64,000 nucleotides of DNA from an uncultured Akkermansia sp. (lineage in GTDB: Bacteria > Verrucomicrobiota > Verrucomicrobiia > Verrucomicrobiales > Akkermansiaceae): positions 38,726 through 102,725 of the forward strand of contig CAJKMG010000009.1 of the NCBI GenBank assembly GCA_905200945.1, in the 5' to 3' direction. Below are positions 34,904-43,080 of the stretch, piece by piece; positions within the stretch are counted from its first letter, which is position 1, and each line of letters begins with the position of its first letter. The notes beneath the pieces are model-generated. The model ran no database searches. It was not told where the DNA came from and saw nothing but the letters and a program-made list of their open reading frames with translations. A program made the position numbers and the translations under genes.

Positions 34904-36187
34904 TTAGTTGTTATTATCGCTTTTATCCAGGAGGGCTTTAAGCCAGGGAATAACCAGGTCTTTTTTGAAGAAATGGTTGCGAGGGTCCACATTGGCGCAA
35001 CGGAAAAAGGCGTCCCTGTCCAGACCTGCGGGCAAATGGCTGCCGTGCCAGCGTTGGGCAGGGTCCGCAAACCGGGGCTGGTGATGGTACTGGAAATGAT
35101 CCGGCGCTCCGGCCATACGGTAGGCTGAGGAGATGAGCTGGAAGTCCCTGTCCAGGCCGCCTTCCGTGCAAATGACAGGGCGTGGAGCGAGAGCCGCCAC
35201 AATGTCCGGGAAGTCGAATTGTTTCCAGAAGCCCGGAATGAGGTGGCGGATGGAGTTGGGGGCGGATCGCACGCCCCTGCCGTTGGGCATGGTCATGGTT
35301 TTGGCGCGTTCCAGCGTGCGGCACAGAAAGTCGTTATATACAAAGGCAAAGATATCCGGGTTCAGGCTGCCCAGAACCATCATGGGTTCCGTTCCCAGGG
35401 AAAAGCCGCTGAGGATAATATGGTTTTTTTGAGCCCAGGGGCGTGTTTTCACCCAGTCCAGAATACATTGGTCCGCATAAGAGGTATAGCCCAGCCAGCT
35501 CCAGTCCATTTCCAGCAGGATGCGGGCCAGGTTCTCATAATCGTGTGAAGAACGGCCTGCGGCACGTTCCGCGTCTCCTTCTTCACCCGTTCCGGCGTTG
35601 TCCACCACAATGGCAGCCCATCCCTGCCTGACATAATGGAAAGCCATGGCGTTGTTTCCCGGCTGCTGTACGGAAGGCTGGTCCAGATCCGGCGATGTTT
35701 CTCCCGCCAGCTCTTCCTTGGTTTGGTCGGAACCTGGAATGCAGAACAGCACGGGAACCGGATTTTTATCTGAAGCGTTGTCCGGCAGGAGCACCAGGAA
35801 CGGTACGGCGGCTCCCGGGAGGGGATAGGCTTCCCATTTTTCTATCCGGTAATGTTCTCTTTGGACGGTTTTTACCAGAACGGGGGCGGGGATATTTTCC
35901 TGAGGGGGGAATTTCATCAGTTGCTGCATGGCTTCCCGGACTTTTTCCCTCCAGGCGGGGAAATCCTTTGAAGACATATCCAGGGAAAATTCGCATGCCG
36001 GACGCAGTTTTTCCAGCATGGTCTGGACGATGCCCCGGGAGGAAACATGCCGCTGGTCGCTCCGGGAGGAATGAAGTACCGCCCAGTCTTCCGCCCGGAA
36101 TTTTTTACTGGGCGGGGAAAGGGAGAAGGAGGGAAGAGAAAGGGCAGCCAATAGAAGAGAGAAAAAGACGGCGGGATAAATAGTCAT
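34904..36187 (-). CDS. Secreted alpha/beta hydrolase, acetyl-xylan-esterase-like
   Basis: Exported esterase-like protein of 427 residues. A signal peptide (MTIYPAVFFSLLLAALSLPSFS) leads to an alpha/beta hydrolase domain with oxyanion region VLFCIPGSDQTKEE, conserved WAAIVVDNAGTGEEGD, nucleophile Ser in HIILSGFSLGTEPMM and a late acidic/His part (RFADPAQRWHGSH). It looks like the Abhydrolase_7 group annotated as acetyl xylan esterase. ATG 36187 is chosen for the signal peptide; the upstream frame is a shadow. A role in removing acyl groups from glycans is plausible in a gut bacterium but not shown. Confidence 0.82.
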   Translation of the reverse strand: MTIYPAVFFSLLLAALSLPSFSLSPPSKKFRAEDWAVLHSSRSDQRHVSSRGIVQTMLEKLRPACEFSLDMSSKDFPAWREKVREAMQQLMKFPPQENIPAPVLVKTVQREHYRIEKWEAYPLPGAAVPFLVLLPDNASDKNPVPVLFCIPGSDQTKEELAGETSPDLDQPSVQQPGNNAMAFHYVRQGWAAIVVDNAGTGEEGDAERAAGRSSHDYENLARILLEMDWSWLGYTSYADQCILDWVKTRPWAQKNHIILSGFSLGTEPMMVLGSLNPDIFAFVYNDFLCRTLERAKTMTMPNGRGVRSAPNSIRHLIPGFWKQFDFPDIVAALAPRPVICTEGGLDRDFQLISSAYRMAGAPDHFQYHHQPRFADPAQRWHGSHLPAGLDRDAFFRCANVDPRNHFFKKDLVIPWLKALLDKSDNNN

Positions 36188-36308
36188 GAAACCAGATTGC
36201 CATAAAAGAAGCTTCCGTTGCAAGGCTGCAGCGGTGGTCTTTTCAGTTGGTTCCTGACGCACCGGAAGCTTGAGTTTTTCCGGGCAGGAAGGTAGTTTGA
36301 CCGCCGTC

Positions 36309-37484
36309 ATGATGGCGGGGGGGAAGAGTTTTGGAAGCCCGGAACCGCGGGTATGCGGCCTGGGCCTTGCTTCCGGCTTCGGCATGGGGGCGGCAGCCCA
36401 TCTTGCCGGGGTAAGGGAAGGGCGCAGAGTGTTGAAGCCGTTGAGCGGATTGTGGGGCGAAGGGAATCCCTGGGGTGATGTATTGAGCGGATGGATTCCG
36501 GACAGGGGATTGTTATGCAGCCGCAGAAACGGCCCTGCCTCCCAGCTGGCGCTGTTGTTGGCGCGCCAGGCCGTGGAGGAAGCCGGATGGGGAAAGGAGG
36601 AACTGAGGGAGGCCGCCCTGATTGTAGGCAGTTCCCGCGGGAACGCTTCCGGATGGCTGAGTCCGTGGCCGGGCCGGCGGTCCATGAAAATTCTGGCTGT
36701 TCCCAATTCCCTGCATAGCGAACTTGCTTCCTGCGTCAGCATCGAATTGGGAATTTGCGGACCTTATCACGTGCTGGCGAGCGGTTGCGCCGCCGGCCTG
36801 GATGCCGTAGGCATGGCTGCCATGCTGATGCGGCAGGGAGTCGTCAAGAGAGCATTGGCTATCGGCCTGGATTTGCCTTTGTGCCGGGAGCTGCTGGGGA
36901 CGTACTGGGCCTCCGGCATGCTTTCCCGCAATGGCTTGAATGATCCCTACGGCCCTCTGGCCGACGGCATGTGCATTTCCGAGGGAGGGGCGGCCATAGC
37001 CCTGGAATTGTCTTCGGAGCCCGGTATTTATGTGAAGGATTATCTGGTGAATTCCGATGCCTACAGCCCGCTGGGCATGCCGGAGGACGGAAAGAGCATT
37101 GCCGCCCTGCTGGAGACTGCTTTGAGGAATTGGGATGGAACGGTTCCCCTGACCGTTTGTCCCCATGCCAGCGGCACGGCGGGAAATAGCGTGTCCGAAC
37201 GGGCCGCATTGAAAAGGGTTTTTAGAAACGGACTGCCGGATTTGAGGATGATGAAGCCGTGGACGGGGCATGCCATTGGAGGCAGCGGAATTCTGGAGCT
37301 GGCCCTGATGCTGGCCTTTGCCAGAGAGGGGGTATTGCCACCCAATCCTTCCTGGGTCACCTTCCCGGAAGGCGGTGCCTGTTCTGCGGAGGAACTGCCG
37401 TTGGCCGGTGGACGGATGCTGATCAAATCCGCCGCTTCCATGGGAGGCCATAATGTGGTGCTGAGTCTGGCGGTGGATGGGTGA
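36309..37484 (+). CDS. Divergent beta-ketoacyl synthase
   Basis: Condensing enzyme of about 390 residues. The catalytic Cys is in VLASGCAAGLDAVGMA, the two His in TVCPHASGTAGNS and WTGHAIGGSGILELAL, so the Cys-His-His triad is intact. The N-terminus (RVCGLGLASGFGMGAAAHLAG) lacks the usual VVITG start, and it differs strongly from fabF at 9215, so it is not a simple copy. ATG 36309 or 36312 is preferred; the frame is open from a TTG at 36270. A BioF-like gene starts 23 bp downstream, so the pair probably works in one pathway. Confidence 0.82.
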   Translation: MMAGGKSFGSPEPRVCGLGLASGFGMGAAAHLAGVREGRRVLKPLSGLWGEGNPWGDVLSGWIPDRGLLCSRRNGPASQLALLLARQAVEEAGWGKEELREAALIVGSSRGNASGWLSPWPGRRSMKILAVPNSLHSELASCVSIELGICGPYHVLASGCAAGLDAVGMAAMLMRQGVVKRALAIGLDLPLCRELLGTYWASGMLSRNGLNDPYGPLADGMCISEGGAAIALELSSEPGIYVKDYLVNSDAYSPLGMPEDGKSIAALLETALRNWDGTVPLTVCPHASGTAGNSVSERAALKRVFRNGLPDLRMMKPWTGHAIGGSGILELALMLAFAREGVLPPNPSWVTFPEGGACSAEELPLAGGRMLIKSAASMGGHNVVLSLAVDG

Positions 37485-37507
37485 ATATTGTTGAATAGTA
37501 AATTATT

Positions 37508-38671
37508 ATGAAGAATCCTGAACAGTTTTTGTCAGAGTTGGAGTCTGCGGGGCTGCTGCGCGTCCTGAGGGATGTGGAATGCCTGCCTGGAGGAATGGCC
37601 CGTCTGGCGGATGGCCGGGAAGTGGTCAATCTGGCAAGCAACGATTATCTGGGGCTGGCCCACCATCCGTCCCTGGCGGAGGCTTTTTCCCGTGCGGTGC
37701 GGGATGAAGGGGCCGGGGCTATGGCGTCCCGCCTGGTGACGGGGACGCGGCGGGCGCATTCCTGCCTGGAAGAAGCCCTGGCCTCTCTGAAGGGAACTGA
37801 AGCGGCGGTCAGCTTTTCCTCCGGTTATGCTACCTCCCTGGGAGTGATTACTTCTATTGCGGGCCTGGAGGATACGGTGTTGATGGACAGGCTGTCCCAT
37901 GCCAGCCTGATTGACGGGGCTCGCTTGTCCGGGGCGCGTTTGTCTACGTTCCTGCATAACGATATGGAGTCATTAAGGAAAAAACTGCAGCATTTGCGGG
38001 ACGCGAATCCTTCCGGCGGGATTCTGGTAGTGACTGAATCCGTTTTCAGCATGGATGGAGACCGCGCCCCCCTTCGGGAAATCGTGCGTCTGAAAGATGA
38101 ATTCGGCGCGTTGCTGCTGGTGGATGAAGCCCACGGATTCGGGGTGCTGGGTGAACACGGGGCCGGGCTGGCGGAAGAGCTGGGTGTTTCCTCCCGGATA
38201 GATTTTCAAATGGGGACTCTAAGCAAGGCGGCTGGAGTAAGTGGTGGGTATGTGGCCTGTTCCCGAGCCTGGGCGGATGTCATGGTTAATTCTGCCCGGT
38301 CCCTGATTTATTCCACGGCGCCGCCTCCCGCGTTGGCCGCTGCCGCCCTGGCCGCGGTGGAAGTGATCCGCAGCGGGGAGGGAAAGGAATTGCGCCGCCG
38401 TGTTTCCGTGCTGGCGGATAATTTGTCTGCCGCCCTGGGGGTGCCGGGAAGGCCTGTTTCTTCCATTTTTCCTGTTGTGGTGGGAGAGAACGATGCTGCT
38501 TTGGCTGCGGCGGATGCCCTGCTGGAACAGGGCTTTCTGGCTCCCGCCATCCGTTATCCTACGGTTCCCCGCGGAACGGCCCGGTTGCGCATTACGGTGA
38601 CGGCTGCGCATGAATCCGGTCAGGTCACGCGGCTGGGTAAGGCGTTGACGAAGCTGCTGAATGGGAAATAA
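37508..38671 (+). CDS. bioF: 8-amino-7-oxononanoate synthase-like PLP enzyme (alpha-oxoamine synthase)
   Basis: Pyridoxal-phosphate enzyme joining an acyl thioester and an amino acid with loss of CO2; BioF uses pimeloyl-ACP and alanine in biotin synthesis. The 387 residues contain VNLASNDYLGLAHHPSL, FSSGYATSLGVI, the cofactor Asp in LLVDEAHGFGVLGEHG, the PLP Lys in MGTLSKAAGVSGG and the BioF-like end AIRYPTVPRGTARLRITVTA. No bioA, bioB, bioC or bioD is adjacent. The pairing with a ketosynthase could mean a pimelate supply or another oxoamine product; the gene symbol is the best family guess. Confidence 0.82.
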   Translation: MKNPEQFLSELESAGLLRVLRDVECLPGGMARLADGREVVNLASNDYLGLAHHPSLAEAFSRAVRDEGAGAMASRLVTGTRRAHSCLEEALASLKGTEAAVSFSSGYATSLGVITSIAGLEDTVLMDRLSHASLIDGARLSGARLSTFLHNDMESLRKKLQHLRDANPSGGILVVTESVFSMDGDRAPLREIVRLKDEFGALLLVDEAHGFGVLGEHGAGLAEELGVSSRIDFQMGTLSKAAGVSGGYVACSRAWADVMVNSARSLIYSTAPPPALAAAALAAVEVIRSGEGKELRRRVSVLADNLSAALGVPGRPVSSIFPVVVGENDAALAAADALLEQGFLAPAIRYPTVPRGTARLRITVTAAHESGQVTRLGKALTKLLNGK

Positions 38672-38810
38672 TGCAGGCGTTGTTTTTTGTTCTCCGTATT
38701 TAAGACTGCTGTTTTTTCTGCCGTGGTCCGGTGTCTGCCGGGAATTGTATTATCCTGATTGAGACCTCCATAAAAGAGGAAGAAAGATCTGATGCTTGGC
38801 GGGGCGGAAT

Positions 38811-38824
38811 GACATCCGGATGTC
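38811..38824. promoter_or_regulatory. Perfect 14-bp palindrome
   Basis: GACATCCGGATGTC, uninterrupted, in the 256-bp gap between the BioF-like gene and the small membrane gene at 38928. It could be a repressor site for the downstream gene. No second copy was noticed. Confidence 0.35.
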
Positions 38825-38927
38825 CTGAATGGCAGAGCTTGCCTCTTGACAGGAAAGTTTTCTTCCAGTAAGGGGAAAGAATGAAGGTTCCCATAGGAAT
38901 TTTCTCTGAACCCTATAAAATAACGTC

Positions 38928-39377
38928 ATGATGAATACTTCTGATTCTCCTTCGTCCCGCTGCAGCGGTTCTCCTTCCTGCACGGCCGCTCTTGTTCTCG
39001 GCATTATCGCCCTGGTATTGGCATTGATCGGTTTTTTCCCGTGCCTGGGCTGGATTACCCTGATTCCTGCGGGGTTGCTTGCCATTATTGCGCTGATCAT
39101 GAGCATTGTGGCTGTGAGCAAAGGTTCACCCAAAGGGGCTCTTGTTGTTGCCATTATCTCGTTGGTCCTGTCCGCCGTTGCGGGAATTGTCCAGGCATGG
39201 ATGGCCAGCGCTACCGTGACTTACATGGAACAGCACCAGGAGTATGTGGAAAAGAAGGCTCTGGAAATTCAGAAGGAGCTTCAGCAGATGGAGCAGGAAA
39301 ACAAGGAGTCATTGAGGCGGTCCGGGGAGGCGGATGGAATGTCCCCTGCGGACGGAACAGGTTCCTGGGATTTGTAG
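38928..39377 (+). CDS. Small membrane protein, DUF4190-like
   Basis: Protein of 149 residues (first or second of two ATGs). After a short Ser/Cys-rich start come two helices joined by a Gly/Pro turn (ALVLGIIALVLALIGFFPCLGWITLIPAGLLAIIAL in outline, residues 20-60) and a third near residues 70-92, the pattern of DUF4190-type proteins; then a charged helical tail of about 45 residues (EKKALEIQKELQQMEQENKE) that may be a coiled coil. Function unknown. The DUF2752 gene follows 27 bp later, so they are likely one transcript. Confidence 0.75.
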   Translation: MMNTSDSPSSRCSGSPSCTAALVLGIIALVLALIGFFPCLGWITLIPAGLLAIIALIMSIVAVSKGSPKGALVVAIISLVLSAVAGIVQAWMASATVTYMEQHQEYVEKKALEIQKELQQMEQENKESLRRSGEADGMSPADGTGSWDL

Positions 39378-39404
39378 TTCCTGAACCTTTTTGGAAGATC
39401 GGAG

Positions 39405-39782
39405 ATGAATGGCGGGCGCTCTTCATGGCGTTCATGCCGTGATAGCTGGGTGGTCAGGAAAGTCTGGCTGCCTGTATGGGCTGTTCTGTCCTGCCTGTTG
39501 CTGGCGCCCTCCCTCATGGCTCTGGCAATTAGCCCTGGCGGGATGAATTCCCTGGCAGCTTCTGTTGCCGTGCCGCATCGTGAATGTCCGTTGTGCGGCA
39601 TGACGCGAGGGTATGGGGAAATGGCCCGCGGTAATATACGCGCCGCATGGGGATGGAACCGTGGTGCACCGGTCTGGTTTATGGCAGGACTGCTCAATGG
39701 AGGGACTGCCGTGGTTTATTTGGCATGGTGCTGGCGGAAAAGGGCGGGATGCAGGAAAAAGGAAAATGGCTCTTCCGTGTAG
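39405..39782 (+). CDS. DUF2752 family membrane protein
   Basis: Protein of 125 residues with two membrane helices (about 19-44 and 88-108). The family signature CPLCGMTRGYGEMARGNIRAA lies at about residues 63-83. Function is unknown across the family; such genes often sit beside small membrane proteins of the DUF4190 kind, as here. The N-terminal 20 residues are rich in Arg and Ser, and the true start could be slightly downstream. Confidence 0.82.
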   Translation: MNGGRSSWRSCRDSWVVRKVWLPVWAVLSCLLLAPSLMALAISPGGMNSLAASVAVPHRECPLCGMTRGYGEMARGNIRAAWGWNRGAPVWFMAGLLNGGTAVVYLAWCWRKRAGCRKKENGSSV

Positions 39783-40417
39783 AAAGCCGGCAGGAAAGGG
39801 AGGGAAAATAGTTTTGACGGGATACGTCCAGGCAGGCGTGATGCTTTTTCCGTTGTCAAATCGGTATTTCTGAAAAGACGCTCCGGGAAAGGACGGATGA
39901 ATTAACCGGATGGTCATCGTATTTATTTTCAAATTGTTGGAGAGAGCCGAGCTGCCCCCGGCAGATGAGACGGCGGAAGTTTTGAACGGAGGCGTGGGAA
40001 ATTCTTCTTCCGTCTGGTTATTTTCGTCACGGGGGCTGATTCTTGAATAGAGGGGAATGATGTTGAAGCTTTATTGAATCAATTCCATGCCAAATTCCTC
40101 GCAGTGCCGAGAATGAAGTCCCCTTTTGCCCAGGTTGATTGTTCTTCTGGAGAGAGCTGTATTGTTCCTGAAAAGGAGAGAGGAGTGCGTCGCCGTTGTT
40201 TCGTTCCTCAGGATTATTTTTGTTAGAAAGGGGAATATTTTTTCTGGGCACGACCGGTATTGCCGTTCGTGGAGGAAGTATCCGGAGAGTGGAATATTTT
40301 GGTTTTTATTCATTTTAGTATTTTTTATGATTACATTGCTATCTATGAGTTGTGTTATTTTCTAACATTTTTATTCTAGGCCCGTTTGATTTTATATATA
40401 TAGTTTTTGGATATTGT
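39783..40417. other. Long intergenic region
   Basis: About 635 bp. The first half has average composition, the last 150 bp is very AT-rich. Short frames on the minus strand (for example 40071-40313) show no family likeness and no start signal, and I do not accept them as genes. No terminator stands out after the DUF2752 gene. Confidence 0.5.
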
Positions 40418-40981
40418 ATGAATATTTGCATGTCCATTTGTAGATCAATCGAATTGCGGAAGAATGCATCCGGAAGTTATAAAATCCGGCTGACTATCGA
40501 CCGGGGAAGCAAGTTCTGCGGCGCCAGGAAATCTCTTGGTCTCGGCACCCATCGGGAGGATTGCGCCTTAAGACGTGCTTACCTGATGCGATGCCTGCTG
40601 TTTCATATGGGGTGGTTTCCCGGTGGAAAGATTGCCGTCAGGAATTCAGCCGAGTGCGGCATCAAGGATGTTGTTTGGGACAGCATGGAGTGTTCTGGGG
40701 ACTCCGGAATGTTCAAGCTTGCCGGAAGGGGAGGCCGCATGGCTGCGGATGAGACCATGGCCATCTGGTTCCAGACGAATGAGGATGGGAAGGTTCAGTG
40801 CCTTCGTTTGCTCATTTCCGGATGGAGGAAGGATGACCGGGCGGATGATTTGAGGGTGCTGATTCAGGGAATGCGGCATTGCGCCTCGGAACAGCGCCAG
40901 CATCCCTGCCGGATTTTGAATATTGAAATCGGCGCCGGCTCTTTCAAGGTATCCCGGGATGAATGTGTGCTGAAAGGATAG
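40418..40981 (+). CDS. Unknown protein with an integrase-arm-like N-terminus
   Basis: About 187 residues from ATG 40418 (ATG 40430 and GTG 40352 are alternatives). I do not recognise the family. The N-terminal part SIELRKNASGSYKIRLTID, then KSLGLGTHREDCALRRAYLM, resembles the arm-type DNA-binding domain found at the start of tyrosine recombinases, but no catalytic domain follows. The rest (ADETMAIWFQTNEDGKVQC, LRLLISGWRKDDRADDLRVLI) looks like an ordinary mixed alpha/beta fold. A related small ORF follows 9 bp later. Composition is more G+C-rich than the leader upstream. Confidence 0.5.
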   Translation: MNICMSICRSIELRKNASGSYKIRLTIDRGSKFCGARKSLGLGTHREDCALRRAYLMRCLLFHMGWFPGGKIAVRNSAECGIKDVVWDSMECSGDSGMFKLAGRGGRMAADETMAIWFQTNEDGKVQCLRLLISGWRKDDRADDLRVLIQGMRHCASEQRQHPCRILNIEIGAGSFKVSRDECVLKG

Positions 40982-40990
40982 GAAAACGGA

Positions 40991-41167
40991 TTGTCCCAGA
41001 TACCAGTTTATCCTGGTTTTATTCGGAAGACGCCACATTCCGGTTGGGAAATCCGGCTGTATGTCCGGCATGCCTGGCCCGGAGTTTATTTGACCGTCAT
41101 TGACGACGGGAAGGTTGCCCGTATCCCGGGCGAGGTGAAGGCGCGGAAGGAATGGGGCGCTGCCTGA
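40991..41167 (+). CDS. Small unknown protein related to its upstream neighbour
   Basis: A 58-residue frame from TTG 40991, 9 bp after the previous stop and preceded by GGATAGG. Its product runs SQIPVYPGFIRKTPHSGW, then EIRLYVRHAWPGVYLTVIDD and a Lys/Arg-rich end. The segment RKTPHSGWEIRL lines up with RKNASGSYKIRL of the upstream protein (5 of 12 identical plus Trp/Tyr), suggesting a shared beta-hairpin domain. Codon use looks coding. No other start is available, so the TTG start is inferred. Confidence 0.45.
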   Translation: MSQIPVYPGFIRKTPHSGWEIRLYVRHAWPGVYLTVIDDGKVARIPGEVKARKEWGAA

Positions 41168-41198
41168 CCGAAAAGGGAGTTTTGTTTTTTCTGCATGA

Positions 41199-41236
41199 AA
41201 AACCCCCCGGATGGAATGATTGCCATCCGGGGGTTT
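41199..41236 (-). terminator. Terminator of aspS, possibly bidirectional
   Basis: An 11-bp stem (CCCCCGGATGG with CCATCCGGGGG), 8-base loop, flanked by AAA and TTT. On the minus strand it is followed by TTTTTC, 16 bp past the aspS stop; on the plus strand by TTTGTTT, so it may also end the small-ORF transcript. Confidence 0.88.
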
Positions 41237-41251
41237 GTTTAAGGGATCCGG

Positions 41252-43045
41252 CTATTTTTTAGCGGGCAGTTTCACCTGGATGTGAATGTCGCGCAGCTGA
41301 CGGTCTTCCGCGGCGGCGGGGGAATCGCTCATCAGATCCGCTCCCCGGTTGTTTTTCGGGAATGCGATGACTTCGCGGATGGATTCCGCGTTGCAAATCA
41401 TCATGACCAGGCGGTCGAGGCCCAGCGCAAGGCCGCCGTGGGGCGGAGCGCCGAAGCTGAAAGCGTCCAGAATGTGGCCGAATTGTTCGCGGGCCTGTTC
41501 CTCCGTGATGCCGAGCGCCTTGAACATGGCGGACTGCAGGTCGCGTTCATGGATGCGGATGGAACCGCCTCCCAGCTCCGTGCCGTTGAGCACCACGTCG
41601 TAGGCCTGCGCGCGAAGGTCTGCGGAGAGTTCCCCGCTGAGCAGTTTTTGTTCGTCTTCCTTGACGGGGCGGGTAAAGGGGTGGTGGATGGCGACCCAGC
41701 GCTGCTCTTCCTCATCCCAGCCCACCAGCGGGAATTCAATAACCCACAGAAAGTCGCGTTCCCTGTTGTCCTTGAGCAGTTCCATGAATTCGGCGCATTG
41801 CAGGCGCACGCGGCCCAGGATATCGCAGGAGGGTTCCCACGGGCCGGCGGCAAAGAGAACGAGGTCTCCTGTTTCGATGTCCAGGGCTTCCGTGAGTTTT
41901 TGCTTTTCTTCATCGGAAAGGAATTTGGAGATGGGGCTTCTCCAGTCTTCCTCGCGCACCTTGATGTAGGCCAGGCCTTTGGCGCCGGCTTCCACGGCAG
42001 TTTTCGTCAGGGCGTCAATCTGTCCAACGGAGGCGGAACCGAATCCTTTGGCGTTGATGGCCTTGACCACTCCGCCGTTGTTTACGGCTGAGGCGAATAC
42101 CTTGAAGCCGCTGTTTTCAAAGATGGAGGAGACGTCCGTCAGCTTCATGCCGAAGCGGCGTTCCGGCTTGTCGGAACCGTACTGATCCATTGCTTCCTTC
42201 CAGGTCATGCGGGGGAAGGGGGTGGGAATGTCCACGCCCAGGGATTCCTTGTACACGCGTTTGAGCAGGCCTTCCACCAGGTTGTAGATGTCTTCCGGCG
42301 TGATGAAGGAAGCTTCAATGTCCACCTGGGTGAATTCCGGCTGGCGGTCCGCGCGCAGGTCTTCGTCACGGAAGCAACGGGCAATTTGGAAATAGCGTTC
42401 CATGCCGGCCACCATGAGCAGCTGCTTGTATTGCTGCGGAGCCTGGGGCAGCGCGTAGAATTTGCCGGGCGCCAGGCGGGAGGGAACCAGGAAGTCCCGT
42501 GCGCCTTCCGGCGTGGATTTGGAGAGGATGGGCGTTTCAATTTCCAGAAAGCCGTGCTCGTCCAGATAGTCGCGCGTGGCTTTGGTGACGCGGTGGCGAA
42601 TCTGCATGTTGCGGGCCATGGCCGGGCGGCGCAGGTCCAGAAAGCGGTATTTGAGGCGCAGGTCTTCGTTGGAGAGGGCCCGATCCAGCTGGAAGGGGAG
42701 CACATCAGCCTTGTTGATGACGTTCAGGGTGTCTGCGGAGACTTCGATTTCCCCGGTGGGGAGGTCCGCATTGGTCGTGTCCACCGTATCCGTTTTCAGG
42801 CGGGCGGCCACGGTGCCGGAAATCTGGATCATGTCTTCGGAGCGGAGCTGCTGGGAAGCTTTCGCCACATCCTGATTGACTTCCGGGTGAAAGACTACCT
42901 GCGTGATGCCGGAGCGGTCGCGCAAGTCGATAAATATGACGCCGCCATGGTCCCGGACGGAATCTACCCAGCCGATGAGGGTGGTCGGCTTGCCGATGTT
43001 CGCAGCGCGCAATTCGCTGCAGGTATGAGTGCGGTATGAGTTCAT
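41252..43045 (-). CDS. aspS: Aspartyl-tRNA synthetase
   Basis: Class II synthetase charging tRNA-Asp. The 597-residue product has the N-terminal OB domain (TTLIGWVDSVRDHGGVIFIDLRDRSG), class II motif 1/2 region (ILSKSTPEGARDFLVPSR, ARCFRDEDLRADRQPEFTQ), the bacterial GAD insertion at about residues 290-420 and motif 3 (PHGGLALGLDRLVM). Length and insertion are bacterial. Whether it is discriminating or also charges tRNA-Asn cannot be decided by eye. Downstream of hisS on the same strand with a 35-bp gap; the hisS-aspS pair is common. Confidence 0.97.
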   Translation of the reverse strand: MNSYRTHTCSELRAANIGKPTTLIGWVDSVRDHGGVIFIDLRDRSGITQVVFHPEVNQDVAKASQQLRSEDMIQISGTVAARLKTDTVDTTNADLPTGEIEVSADTLNVINKADVLPFQLDRALSNEDLRLKYRFLDLRRPAMARNMQIRHRVTKATRDYLDEHGFLEIETPILSKSTPEGARDFLVPSRLAPGKFYALPQAPQQYKQLLMVAGMERYFQIARCFRDEDLRADRQPEFTQVDIEASFITPEDIYNLVEGLLKRVYKESLGVDIPTPFPRMTWKEAMDQYGSDKPERRFGMKLTDVSSIFENSGFKVFASAVNNGGVVKAINAKGFGSASVGQIDALTKTAVEAGAKGLAYIKVREEDWRSPISKFLSDEEKQKLTEALDIETGDLVLFAAGPWEPSCDILGRVRLQCAEFMELLKDNRERDFLWVIEFPLVGWDEEEQRWVAIHHPFTRPVKEDEQKLLSGELSADLRAQAYDVVLNGTELGGGSIRIHERDLQSAMFKALGITEEQAREQFGHILDAFSFGAPPHGGLALGLDRLVMMICNAESIREVIAFPKNNRGADLMSDSPAAAEDRQLRDIHIQVKLPAKK

Positions 43046-43080
43046 CTTTATTGAAAATGGAAGAAGGGGAAAGAACGGTG

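Noticed and set aside
40071..40313. 80-codon minus-strand ORF
   Set aside because: Low-complexity basic sequence without a start signal, in a region open by chance.
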